Counted from the first letter of the stretch, positions 1 to 7,011 are shown. The stretch: 9,357 nt of DNA from Polaromonas sp. UBA5171 (GCA_002413395.1 DHWX01000133.1:17257-26613); one strand, 5' to 3'. The notes: a model not told the origin generated them from the sequence alone. Made by a program: numbers and translations.

Positions 1-1
1 C

Positions 2-256
2 CTGAAAAACCCAAACCCGCCTTCCCCGCCACTAAGCGCACGCTTGGGCGAAACCGGTAAGGTCGTGTACAAAGTCTGGATCGGGCCCGACGGCAAAGCC
101 CAGCGTGCCGAACTCGTCGCGTCGAGCGGTTTTGCGAGGCTTGACCAAGCCGCGTATGAAACCGTCATGCGCTGGCGCTATGTGCCAGGTACGCGCAATG
201 GCGTTGTGCAAACCATGCCTGTCAATGTTCCCATCAACTGGGAGTTGCGAGATTGA
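2..256 (+). CDS. tonB: TonB C-terminal domain, 5'-truncated by window edge
   Basis: The reading frame is open from base 2 and gives 84 residues before a TGA stop. The start lies outside the window. The visible part is the TonB C-terminal domain: a proline-rich entry (NPNPPSPPLSARLGETG), a beta strand VVYKVWIGPDG, the helix LDQAAYETVMRWRYVPG and a last strand VNVPINWEL. This domain crosses the periplasm and contacts the TonB box of outer-membrane receptors for siderophores, heme or cobalamin. It passes on energy that ExbB and ExbD draw from the proton gradient. The exbB start follows 43 bases after the stop, and exbD after that, which fits a tonB-exbB-exbD operon. The N-terminal membrane anchor and proline-rich spacer are not visible, so a general energy-transducer TonB-family protein cannot be told from a dedicated TonB. 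Confidence 0.9.
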   Translation: MKNPNPPSPPLSARLGETGKVVYKVWIGPDGKAQRAELVASSGFARLDQAAYETVMRWRYVPGTRNGVVQTMPVNVPINWELRD

Positions 257-299
257 GCGAATTAAGCGTCATTCATTTTGAACCTCGGAGTATCGATTC

Positions 300-1013
300 A
301 TGAATTCCCAATTTGGCCTTGCCAACGTCTGGAACCAGGGCGATATCGTCACCAAATCGGTGGCTTTGCTGCTGCTGGCAATGTCGCTCGCTTCGTGGAT
401 GGTCATCATCATCAAGACACTTGATCTGATCAAATACAAAACAATTGCCAAAACGGCCGAAAATTTCTGGCACAGCGAAGATTTCTCAGCAGGCCTTGTC
501 AAGCTCGGCGCTGACCCCGCCAGCCCGTTTCGCCAGCTCGCGCTAGAAGGCCATGAAGCCACCCTGCACCACCAGAACACCAGAGCCCAACTGCACAACA
601 CACTGGACATGAGCGACTGGGTCACCCGCACACTGCGCAACACGATTGATGAATTTACCGCGAAGCTGCAATCGGGCCTGGCCATCCTGGCGTCCGTTGG
701 CTCCACCGCGCCGTTTGTCGGCCTGTTTGGCACTGTCTGGGGCATTTACCATGCCTTGCTGTCGATAGGCACGGCAGGCCAGGCCAGCATCGACCAGGTG
801 GCTGGCCCGGTGGGTGAGTCCCTGATCATGACGGCGCTCGGCCTGGCAGTGGCAATTCCCGCCGTGCTGGGTTACAACGCGCTGGTGCGCGGCAACAAGC
901 GCGTGCTGCAAAAGCTCAATCGCTTCGCGCACGATCTGCACGCCTACTTTGTGACCGGTGCCCGGGTCAGCAGCGACGGGCCGGCCAATGTTGTCCCAAT
1001 GAAAAAAGCCTAA
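300..1013 (+). CDS. exbB: ExbB, TonB-system proton channel subunit (MotA/TolQ/ExbB family)
   Basis: This 237-residue inner-membrane protein forms the pentameric scaffold of the ExbB-ExbD proton channel that energises TonB. Three membrane segments are visible, at about residues 19-41, 125-152 and 174-194. The large cytoplasmic loop lies between the first two, as the family requires. Family marks are GLFGTVWGIY (141-150) and GESLIMTALGLAVAIP (172-187). The acidic residue E173 and threonines T145 and T178 line the channel in relatives. The ATG start has GGAG at 287-290, nine bases upstream. The gene lies between the tonB end and exbD (12-base gap), so all three are probably co-transcribed. TolQ is the main alternative, but the TonB and ExbD neighbours and the absence of tolA and tolB favour ExbB. 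Confidence 0.95.
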   Translation: MNSQFGLANVWNQGDIVTKSVALLLLAMSLASWMVIIIKTLDLIKYKTIAKTAENFWHSEDFSAGLVKLGADPASPFRQLALEGHEATLHHQNTRAQLHNTLDMSDWVTRTLRNTIDEFTAKLQSGLAILASVGSTAPFVGLFGTVWGIYHALLSIGTAGQASIDQVAGPVGESLIMTALGLAVAIPAVLGYNALVRGNKRVLQKLNRFAHDLHAYFVTGARVSSDGPANVVPMKKA

Positions 1014-1025
1014 GCGATTAGCACC

Positions 1026-1439
1026 ATGGCCTTCGGAACCCACGACGACACCGACGAGGTAATGAACGAGATCAACATGACCCCCTTGGTGGACGTGATG
1101 CTGGTACTTCTTATCATTTTCATCATCACGGTACCGGTGATGAAGCATTCTGTCAATATCGATCTGCCACGCGCCACCAGCGAGGTGCAAAGAAACAAGC
1201 CTGAAACGCTTCGCCTGAGCGTGGATGCCGAGGGCCGCTACTTCCTCAACGAAACCGCAATTGCAGATGGGGAATTGGCGCCCCGGCTGAAAGCAGCCGC
1301 GCTGAAAAATCCCCAGCCCGAGTTGCATATCCGCGGCGATAAATCAGTCCGTTATGAGCGGGTGGCGCAGGCCATGGCGGCTGCGCAGCAGGCTGGCCTG
1401 AGAAAAATTGGTTTTATCACCGAGCCAGCCAGGCCGTAA
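1026..1439 (+). CDS. exbD: ExbD, TonB-system channel subunit (TolR/ExbD family)
   Basis: This 137-residue protein has the usual ExbD plan. A short cytoplasmic tail is followed by one membrane helix (about 22-40) and a periplasmic domain. The motif NEINMTPLVDVMLVLLIIFI (14-33) is diagnostic, and D23 is the membrane aspartate that carries protons in the family. The periplasmic part ends in the TolR-like fold, with HIRGDKSVRYERVAQAMAAA near the C terminus. The gene starts 12 bases after exbB and has no strong Shine-Dalgarno sequence in that gap, so translation may be coupled to exbB. It converges with the DUF336 gene across 47 bases. I see no good Rho-independent terminator there. Confidence 0.95.
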   Translation: MAFGTHDDTDEVMNEINMTPLVDVMLVLLIIFIITVPVMKHSVNIDLPRATSEVQRNKPETLRLSVDAEGRYFLNETAIADGELAPRLKAAALKNPQPELHIRGDKSVRYERVAQAMAAAQQAGLRKIGFITEPARP

Positions 1440-1486
1440 CCGGTTCAAACTGCATCGTCCAGCGTCTTTCAGACAGCCTTGCAGGC

Positions 1487-1894
1487 TCAAAGTCCGATCG
1501 CAGCGATGCCAGCACGCGCGATCTGCGCATCTTCCGCAGATTTCACTCCACTCACACCGACAGCACCCAGGCATTGCCCGTCCTTGACGATAGGCACGCC
1601 ACCTTCGAGCATGCCTTGAATGTAAGGGGCCGACAGAAACGAGCTTCGCCCGCCATTAATGACATCCTCATAGACCTTGCTGTCGCGGCGGCCCATGGCG
1701 GCGGTGTTGGCCTTGGCTGGCGCAATGTGCGCGGAGATGGGTGCCGCGCCATCGAGTCGCTGCAGGTGCAGCAAATGACCACCCTCATCCACGATGGCAA
1801 TGGTTACAGCCCAGTTGTTCTTGAGGGCTTCAGCTTCGGCGGCTGCCGCAATGGCTTTGACATCGGCGAGCTCGAGGGCAGGTTTTGATTTCAT
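1487..1894 (-). CDS. GlcG/HbpS-like (DUF336) small protein
   Basis: This 135-residue protein of the GlcG/HbpS family has the standard single-domain length. Visible family marks are VTIAIVDEGGHLLHLQRLDGA near the N terminus, the AKANTAAMGRRDS stretch in the middle, and GGVPIV followed by GAVGVSGV and EDAQIARAG at the end. HbpS-type members bind or degrade heme, while GlcG itself lies in glycolate operons with no settled function. I chose the ATG at 1892-1894. The frame stays open to a TTG at 1927, but that start adds eleven residues outside the family core. No signal peptide is visible in the chosen form. The gene faces exbD. A link to iron or heme uptake through the tonB cluster is possible, but convergent genes do not share an operon, so it is inference only. 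Confidence 0.85.
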   Translation of the reverse strand: MKSKPALELADVKAIAAAAEAEALKNNWAVTIAIVDEGGHLLHLQRLDGAAPISAHIAPAKANTAAMGRRDSKVYEDVINGGRSSFLSAPYIQGMLEGGVPIVKDGQCLGAVGVSGVKSAEDAQIARAGIAAIGL

Positions 1895-2030
1895 GATTTT
1901 CCAGAAATTGATGGGCAGAAGGGTCAAGCATACGCAAGTTTTCCCCGTTGTTGGCGGTTCAGTGAAATTAGATCAACCTCAAAAATTCTTACATTCAAAC
2001 GAAAAACAGGCGCTCATCCATGGCAACCAC

Positions 2031-2058
2031 TTGAAAAACCGTGCATGTCCCCTAAAAT
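2031..2058 (+). promoter_or_regulatory. Predicted sigma-70 promoter of the Bax-inhibitor-1 family gene
   Basis: The -35 box TTGAAA (2031-2036; five of six bases match consensus) and -10 box TAAAAT (2053-2058; five of six) are separated by 16 bases. The expected transcription start is near base 2065. This gives a leader of about 34 bases before the chosen ATG at 2099 and argues against the upstream in-frame ATG at 2045, which would lie inside the promoter. Confidence 0.6.
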
Positions 2059-2064
2059 GAAGCA

Positions 2065-2080
2065 GTCTGCATTTGCAGAC
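2065..2080 (+). promoter_or_regulatory. Perfect 6-bp hairpin at the predicted 5' end of the mRNA
   Basis: GTCTGC (2065-2070) pairs perfectly with GCAGAC (2075-2080) around an ATTT loop. It begins at the predicted transcription start. As RNA it would be a 5'-terminal stem-loop. As DNA it is a 16-base palindrome over the start site and could be an operator. It ends six bases before the GGAG at 2087-2090, so it should not block the ribosome site. Confidence 0.45.
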
Positions 2081-2098
2081 ATGACTGGAGATGACTTT

Positions 2099-2788
2099 AT
2101 GAATGAAAACGTTCAACCCCTTGGCTACGGCGGCACGGTATCCGCGGAGCAACGCAACAAGGTGCTGCGTAACACCTATTGGCTGCTCGCCCTGAGCATG
2201 TTGCCCACGGTACTCGGCGCCTGGGTCGGCGTGGCGACCGGTATCACCCAGGCGCTGACTGGCGGGCTCGGCCTGATTGTGTTCCTCGGCGGCGCGTTTG
2301 GTTTCATGTTTGCCATCGAAAAAACCAAAAATTCGGCCGCAGGCGTTCCGGTTCTGCTCGGTTTTACCTTCTTCATGGGTCTGATGCTCTCGCGCATGAT
2401 CGGCACGATTCTGGGCTTCAAAAACGGCTCCGAGCTGATCATGACGGCGATGGGCGGCACAGCCGGTGTGTTCTTCGTCATGGCCACGCTGGCCAGCGTG
2501 ATTAAACGTGACATTTCCGGCATGGGTAAATGGCTGTTTGTCGGTGCGGTGGTCATCATGTTTGGCGCGATCATCAATGTTTTTGTCGGCTCAACAGCGG
2601 GCATGATGACTATTTCGGTGGCGGTGATCGCGATTTTCAGCGCCTACATGCTGTATGACCTGAAGCGTATCCTGGATGGTGGTGAAACCAACTACATCAG
2701 CGCCACGCTGGCGTTGTACCTGGACCTCTTCAATGTGTTCCAGGCCTTGCTTGCCCTGTTGGGAATTTTTGGTGGCGAAAGCGACTAA
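2099..2788 (+). CDS. Bax inhibitor-1/YccA family membrane protein
   Basis: This 229-residue, almost wholly hydrophobic protein has about seven membrane helices after a short polar N terminus (MNENVQPLGYGGTVSAEQ). Family marks are the NKVLRNTYWLLALSM entry to the first helix and the C-terminal AYMLYDLKRILDGGETNYI followed by ALYLDLFNVFQALLALLG. The aspartates in that C-terminal part correspond to the pH-sensing pair of bacterial BI-1 homologues such as BsYetJ. Members sit in the inner membrane. Calcium leak has been shown for YetJ, and YccA modulates FtsH. A specific role here is unknown. The ATG at 2099 has GGAG at 2087-2090, eight bases upstream. The gene stands alone, with its own promoter on the left and terminator on the right. 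Confidence 0.92.
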   Translation: MNENVQPLGYGGTVSAEQRNKVLRNTYWLLALSMLPTVLGAWVGVATGITQALTGGLGLIVFLGGAFGFMFAIEKTKNSAAGVPVLLGFTFFMGLMLSRMIGTILGFKNGSELIMTAMGGTAGVFFVMATLASVIKRDISGMGKWLFVGAVVIMFGAIINVFVGSTAGMMTISVAVIAIFSAYMLYDLKRILDGGETNYISATLALYLDLFNVFQALLALLGIFGGESD

Positions 2789-2810
2789 ACCCCGGGTGGC
2801 CGCAACAAGT

Positions 2811-2833
2811 AAAGGGCCTTTGGGCCCTTTTTT
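2811..2833 (+). terminator. Rho-independent terminator after the BI-1 family gene
   Basis: AAAGGGCC (2811-2818) pairs with GGCCCTTT (2823-2830) around a TTTG loop. The run of six T at 2828-2833 supplies the U-tract. It lies 22 bases after the stop codon. The complementary strand has only the three T that belong to the stem, so termination of the convergent rlmD transcript here would be weaker. Confidence 0.85.
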
Positions 2834-2858
2834 CTTGCATGGTCACTTGAGTGGTGAA

Positions 2859-4337
2859 TCAGTCCATCCGATCAAAAACAGCCATCGACTCCACATGCGC
2901 GGTGTGCGGAAACATGTTGACCACACCCGCCGCCGTGCATCGGTAGCCGCCCTCACCCACCAGCAGGCCCACATCGCGCGCCAGGGTCGCCGGATTGCAG
3001 CTCACATACACAATGCGCCTGGGCGGCGTCCAGTCGCCCAGGACGAGGCTTTGTTGCTGCTCCACATCGTCGCATGGCACTCCCGTGAGGATCTGCTGAT
3101 GCAGTGCGGCCAGTGACTTGAACAACTCAAAAGCGCCTTCGCGCGGCGGGTCGACCAGCCATTTCTCCGCCATGCCGTCCTTAACCAGCATGGCAGGCGT
3201 CATTTCAAAAAGATTACGTGCTTCAAATTTGGTAGCTGCCAACGCAGGTCTTGCCTTGGAAAATTTTCTGTTTAGCTCAAAATTTTGACGTGAACGCATG
3301 ACCAGCTCGTCACTGCCTTCAATGCCAAGCACTTCGCGCGCACGCGTGGCCAGTGGCAGCGTGAAATTGCCCAGGCCGCAAAACCAGTCAATCACCCGCT
3401 CGTGCCGCTGCACGTCAAGCAGGCGCAGCGCGCGCGACACCAGCACCTGGTTGATCTGCGGGTTGACCTGGGTGAAATCGGTCGGTTTGAAAGGCATGGT
3501 CACGCCAAACTCCGGCAGGCGATAGCTCAGTTCCAAAGCCGGTCCTGAGCCTGATGAAGGATCCAGCAAGCTGACAGTTTCCAGCCCGCCGGGCTGCAGC
3601 CACCACTGCAAGCCGGGGTTGCCAGCCGCAAAGGCCCGCAGCCGGGCCAAATCACCCGCGCTGAGCGGCTCCATGTGCCGCAGCACCAAGGCCGTCACGG
3701 CATCACCACACGCCAGCTCGATCTGTGGCACGGTTTCCTTGGCGTCCATACTGCCAATGAGCTGGCGCAACGGCACCAGCAGATCACTGACGTGCCGCGG
3801 CAGCACATGGCATTCGCTCATGTCGGCCACATAGCTGCTCTTGCGTTCATGAAAACCGACCAGTACGACACCTTTTTTACGCACATGGCGCACCGACAAG
3901 CGCGCGCGGTAACGATAGCCCCAGGCCGGCCCTTCAATCGGTCGGAGCAGATTGTCGGCCTTGAGCTTGCCGATATGGCGCAGGCTGTCTTCCAGCACGC
4001 GCTGCTTGACCGCCACCTGCGCGGCCACATGCAGGTGCTGCATCTTGCAGCCGCCGCACGCCCCAGTGTGCATGCCAAAGTACGGACAAGGCGGGCGCAC
4101 CCGCTGGGATGACTCGCGATGAATCACCGTCAGGGTGGCTTTTTCAAAGGTGGTTTTCTTGCGATAGACGTTGGCGGTCACCAACTCGAAAGGCAACGCG
4201 CCTTCAATGAACACAACCTTGCCGTCGGCCCGGTGCGCAATGCCTTGGGCCTCAATGTCAAGCGACTCCACCAGGAGCAAATCCGGCGGGTAATCCACAG
4301 CCGCCTGCGGCTGCTTCTTTCTGGTTTCATCGGTCAT
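2859..4337 (-). CDS. rlmD: RlmD, 23S rRNA (uracil-1939-C5) methyltransferase
   Basis: This 492-residue enzyme methylates U1939 of 23S rRNA with S-adenosylmethionine. The N terminus is a TRAM-like RNA-binding domain (about 20-75). Four cysteines for an Fe-S cluster follow: C84, C94 and C97 in the CGGC block, and C176 in MSECHVL. The SAM motif is VIDWFCGLGNFTLPLA (315-330), then VDPPREGA (395-402). The nucleophile is C447 in YVSCNPATLARD, and E483 in HVESMAVF is the likely general base. It is about 60 residues longer than E. coli RlmD, in part through insertions near 358-370 and 410-440. The first coincides with an AT-rich patch. It lies 60 bases after nlpD on the same strand, the place rpoS often holds. 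No strong ribosome site precedes the ATG. Confidence 0.94.
   Translation of the reverse strand: MTDETRKKQPQAAVDYPPDLLLVESLDIEAQGIAHRADGKVVFIEGALPFELVTANVYRKKTTFEKATLTVIHRESSQRVRPPCPYFGMHTGACGGCKMQHLHVAAQVAVKQRVLEDSLRHIGKLKADNLLRPIEGPAWGYRYRARLSVRHVRKKGVVLVGFHERKSSYVADMSECHVLPRHVSDLLVPLRQLIGSMDAKETVPQIELACGDAVTALVLRHMEPLSAGDLARLRAFAAGNPGLQWWLQPGGLETVSLLDPSSGSGPALELSYRLPEFGVTMPFKPTDFTQVNPQINQVLVSRALRLLDVQRHERVIDWFCGLGNFTLPLATRAREVLGIEGSDELVMRSRQNFELNRKFSKARPALAATKFEARNLFEMTPAMLVKDGMAEKWLVDPPREGAFELFKSLAALHQQILTGVPCDDVEQQQSLVLGDWTPPRRIVYVSCNPATLARDVGLLVGEGGYRCTAAGVVNMFPHTAHVESMAVFDRMD
3221..3290. repeat. AT-rich, rare-codon patch inside rlmD, possible repeat remnant
   Basis: This stretch encodes about residues 351-373 of RlmD. 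It is clearly richer in A and T than the flanking coding sequence and uses codons rare in GC-rich genes, such as CTA and AGA. It includes a short length insertion relative to E. coli RlmD as I recall it. The plus strand contains AATTTGGTAGCTGCC. The AT-rich patch in pcm contains a related TAGCTGG core on its coding strand. Assignment to a repeat family is inference. Confidence 0.25.
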
Positions 4338-4397
4338 CGCCCATTGTCTCAGGCTGTGTAATCAACTTTTATTCCAGTGAAATGGGGAGCCCATCCG

Positions 4398-5309
4398 TTA
4401 TTTTGCGGGCAGATATTTGGCCGGATCGACCGGTTTGCCCTGGCGGCGAATTTCAAAATGCAGCTTCACACGGTCCGCATCACTCTTTCCCATCTCGGCA
4501 ATCTTCTGTCCTTTTCTAACTGTCTGGTCTTCCTTGACGAATAGCGTCTGGTTGTGCGCGTAGGCCGTCAGGAAGGTATTGTTGTGCTTGAGGATGATCA
4601 GGTTGCCGTAGCCGCGCAAGCCCGCACCGGCATACACCACACGACCATCCGCTGAAGCAAACACCGGATCGCCGGCTTTGCCTGCAATATCCAGGCCTTT
4701 GTTTTTGGCCTCGTCAAAACCGGCCAGCAGCGTGCCTTGGGCGGGCCATATCCACGCCACGTTTTCGTCGCCAGTGGCGGTGGTCACCGGGCTGCCACTG
4801 ACCGGGGCCGATACGGGTCGTGCTTCACTGGCAACCGGCGCCGGCGCGGTGGCAACTGACGATGCCGCGGCACCGGACAACACCGGTCTGGTTACAACCT
4901 GGGGGTTAGCGTCGGAGGGAGGAACCACGCGCAGCACCTGTCCAACTTCAATGATATTGGGGTTTTCCAGGTTGTTCCATCGCACGATGTCACGCCAGTT
5001 CTGGCCGTTTTCCAATCCGATGCGGATCATGGTGTCGCCGGGCTTGACGGTGTAATAACCGGCTTTACCGGCATTTTCAACACCTGGCAGCGGCTTGACG
5101 TTGCCCGAATCGGCCGCAATCGGAACCTGCCGCGACAGGCCGGTGCCACGATCTTCAACCGGGGCCCCCCGGGAGACGGATCGCGAGGCGCAACCTGCCG
5201 CCAGCAGCATCACTGCCACCAAGGTGCAGGACAGCGCGAGTCTGGCACCGCGCCATGGAGCTGAAGTCAGCAGAAACTGCGCCCGGTCGGGCCGTATGGT
5301 TTGATTCAT
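4398..5309 (-). CDS. nlpD: NlpD, LysM/LytM lipoprotein, predicted amidase activator
   Basis: This 303-residue outer-membrane lipoprotein activates the septal amidase AmiC in relatives. It has a lipobox LLAAGC with the lipidated cysteine at C40, and a LysM peptidoglycan-binding domain at about 85-129 (YYTVKPGDTM to GQVLRVV). A Pro/Ala/Ser/Val-rich linker covers about 130-182. A LytM/M23 domain covers about 187-300. The zinc-site histidine of active M23 enzymes is replaced in NKGLDIAG (N203), although D207, H252 in AYAHN and H284 in LHFEI remain. This matches E. coli NlpD, so it is probably non-catalytic. The start is uncertain: ATG at 5309, two tandem ATGs at 5321 and 5324, and TTG at 5327 are in frame, and none has a good ribosome site. 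It follows pcm by about 48 bases on the same strand. Confidence 0.93.
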   Translation of the reverse strand: MNQTIRPDRAQFLLTSAPWRGARLALSCTLVAVMLLAAGCASRSVSRGAPVEDRGTGLSRQVPIAADSGNVKPLPGVENAGKAGYYTVKPGDTMIRIGLENGQNWRDIVRWNNLENPNIIEVGQVLRVVPPSDANPQVVTRPVLSGAAASSVATAPAPVASEARPVSAPVSGSPVTTATGDENVAWIWPAQGTLLAGFDEAKNKGLDIAGKAGDPVFASADGRVVYAGAGLRGYGNLIILKHNNTFLTAYAHNQTLFVKEDQTVRKGQKIAEMGKSDADRVKLHFEIRRQGKPVDPAKYLPAK

Positions 5310-5357
5310 TGTTTCTTTCATCATCAATCACAACCCAATTTGGGCATGGGTTCGTCG

Positions 5358-6215
5358 TCAGCTTGTTCCTGATTTTAAAGGTACAAAGTGAACCGCTTCC
5401 AGCACGGTTTGCCTGACACCCTGCATGGTTTTGTCAAGCACCACCAGCGCCTGCGCCCCACCAGCGGTTTGTATGGGCGCGACCAGACGTCCGCCTGGGG
5501 CCAGTTGTTCAATCCAGGCGGGCGGAATGGCCTGCCCGCCCGCCGCTGCAATAATGGCTGCATAGGGTGCACCCTTGGGAAAGCCCGCCATGCCATCACC
5601 AAAAAGCAGGTGGACATTGGGCAGCCGCAGCGTACGCAAATTCTCCCGCGCCTTGTCGTGCAGACTCCGCAGCCTCTCCATGCTGTACACCTCGGTGGCC
5701 AAATGGCTGAGCACGGCAGCCTGGTAGCCGCAGCCGGTACCGATTTCAAGCACGCGTCCGAGCTTGCCATTGGCCTCAAGTGCGCCACCCCGCAGCAGCT
5801 CCAGCATGCGCGCCACCACATTGGGCTTGGAAATGGTCTGACCCAGTCCAATCGGCAGACTGGTGTCTTCATAGGCCTGGTTGGCCAGCGCCGTATCGAC
5901 AAAGCGGTGGCGCTCGACCAGACCCATGGCTGCCAGCACCCGGGCGTCTGACAAGCCTTGCGCGGCGAGCTTGCGCACCATGCGTGCACGCACGGCCTGC
6001 GAATCCAGCCCGACACCCCCCGGGGTGACAGTTTTTACCGCTTTCTTTATGTCATTTTTTCCACCAGCCATTACAGAATAACCAGTACCAGCTATTATTT
6101 TAGTAGCATATGGCAGACCTGCACTGGGGTTCAGGCGCACCGGAAACGCCGGTCGCAGCGCCGCTGAAACCATTTTTTTTGTGGGGTTGAACGGCGGCTT
6201 TGAATTCGACTTCAT
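5358..6215 (-). CDS. pcm: Pcm, protein-L-isoaspartate O-methyltransferase, N-terminally extended
   Basis: This enzyme methylates L-isoaspartyl residues with S-adenosylmethionine, starting repair of age-damaged proteins in the cytoplasm. From the ATG at 6215 it has 285 residues; the core starts near residue 67 (GVGLDSQAVRARMVRKL). Core motifs are RHRFVD (102-107), GQTISKPNVVARM (125-137), the SAM motif VLEIGTGCGYQ (155-165) and the late GGRLVAPIQ (241-249). E. coli Pcm has about 208 residues, so about 66 residues form an extension. Its first 30 (RPAFPVRLNP region) have normal codon use, while residues 36-60 are AT-rich. The 6215 start lies 10 bases after the surE stop, with GAGAG eight bases upstream, so translation is probably coupled. 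A later ATG at 6071 would give 237 residues but has no ribosome site. Confidence 0.92.
   Translation of the reverse strand: MKSNSKPPFNPTKKMVSAALRPAFPVRLNPSAGLPYATKIIAGTGYSVMAGGKNDIKKAVKTVTPGGVGLDSQAVRARMVRKLAAQGLSDARVLAAMGLVERHRFVDTALANQAYEDTSLPIGLGQTISKPNVVARMLELLRGGALEANGKLGRVLEIGTGCGYQAAVLSHLATEVYSMERLRSLHDKARENLRTLRLPNVHLLFGDGMAGFPKGAPYAAIIAAAGGQAIPPAWIEQLAPGGRLVAPIQTAGGAQALVVLDKTMQGVRQTVLEAVHFVPLKSGTS
6042..6108. repeat. AT-rich patch in the pcm extension, possible interspersed-repeat remnant
   Basis: The coding strand includes GCTACTAAAATAATAGCTGG, with paired ATA ATA codons and GCT, GGT, ACT, TAT and TCT codons. These are unlike the GC-ending codons on both sides. From memory, the layout resembles a short intergenic repeat common in Comamonadaceae: a CTAC...AATAGCTG head followed by an imperfect palindrome around TTATTCTGTAA. 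That family resemblance is recollection and was not checked. In frame, it codes for part of the linker ahead of the Pcm core. Confidence 0.35.
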
Positions 6216-6225
6216 ATGCCCGCTC

Positions 6226-7011
6226 TCATTGCGCCTGCGTCGGCCTCTCAACCGCCTGCGCCCAGTAGGACAGCCTCTCATGATTGGTCAAATCGACATG
6301 CAGTGGAGTGATGGCGACAAACTTCTGGCTGGTCGCGTGAAAATCCGTGCCCTCGCCCGCTTCCTTGGCCGGCCCCGCGCCGCCAATCCAGTACATGGTT
6401 TCGCCGCGCGGGCTGGTCTGCATGATTACGCGCTCCGCAACATGTCGGCGCCCCAGACGCGCTACCTTGAAACCCTGTATCTGCTCATCCGGCAAATTGG
6501 GAATGTTGACATTGAGCAGCCAGGGAGCAAGCGCTGGCTGCGCCCCTTCAGCCACCACTTCAAGCGAAGGCATCAACTGCTGCACCAAGTCGCGCGCGCG
6601 CCGGGCCGCCACCTCAATATAGGCCCAACCCTTTTCGATTTGCGAAAACGCAATCGACGGAATGCCAAACAAATAACCTTCCATGGCCGCGCCGACAGTC
6701 CCCGAATAAATGGTGTCGTCGCCCATGTTGGCGCCATTGTTGATGCCCGACACCACAAGGTCGGGCCGATAACCGAGCAGGCCCGTAAGGGCAATATGGA
6801 CGCAGTCTGCGGGCGTGCCGTTGATATAGCGAAAGCCATTGGCCGCCGTCTGCACGTACATGGGTGAGTGCAAGGTCAGTGAGTTTGATTTGGCGCTGTT
6901 GTTTTGCTCGGGTGCCACCACCTCCACATCGGCAACGGTTTTAAGCGCCTCATAAAGAGCAATGATGCCGGAGGCCTGATAACCGTCGTCATTGCAGATG
7001 AGAATTTTCAT
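6226..7011 (-). CDS. surE: SurE, 5'/3'-nucleotidase (survival protein)
   Basis: This 261-residue enzyme removes phosphate from nucleoside monophosphates and, in relatives, from exopolyphosphate, using a divalent metal. The family metal ligands are in their standard places: D8 and D9 in NDDGY, S39 in QNNSAKSNSLTL, and N92 in SGINNGANMG. Other marks are NGTPADCV (64-71), DDTIYSGTVGAAMEG (98-112) and the C-terminal TPLHVDLT. The length is typical. The ATG at 7009-7011 has no clear Shine-Dalgarno sequence. It is the first gene of the surE-pcm-nlpD-rlmD cluster, diverging from the quinone oxidoreductase gene across 110 bases. It overlaps nothing, and pcm begins 10 bases after its stop. Confidence 0.96.
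   Translation of the reverse strand: MKILICNDDGYQASGIIALYEALKTVADVEVVAPEQNNSAKSNSLTLHSPMYVQTAANGFRYINGTPADCVHIALTGLLGYRPDLVVSGINNGANMGDDTIYSGTVGAAMEGYLFGIPSIAFSQIEKGWAYIEVAARRARDLVQQLMPSLEVVAEGAQPALAPWLLNVNIPNLPDEQIQGFKVARLGRRHVAERVIMQTSPRGETMYWIGGAGPAKEAGEGTDFHATSQKFVAITPLHVDLTNHERLSYWAQAVERPTQAQ

Noticed and set aside
543..1328. Long minus-strand open frame (261 codons) opposite exbB and exbD.
   Set aside because: It lies opposite two well-recognised genes, its translation is His/Gln/Gly-rich and low in family-like features, and it is a shadow of GC-rich codon bias.
1475..1487. Small hairpin AGCCT-TGC-AGGCT between exbD and the GlcG-like gene.
   Set aside because: The stem is five bases, no T-run follows on either strand, and its edge overlaps the stop codon of the GlcG-like gene. 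It is not convincing as a terminator.
2045..2098. Upstream in-frame ATG that would extend the BI-1 family protein by 18 residues.
   Set aside because: It overlaps the predicted promoter, and the ATG at 2099 has a well-placed GGAG.
5375..6016. Minus-strand frame of 213 codons overlapping pcm.
   Set aside because: It is a Cys/Trp/Arg-rich out-of-frame shadow of pcm with no recognisable motif.
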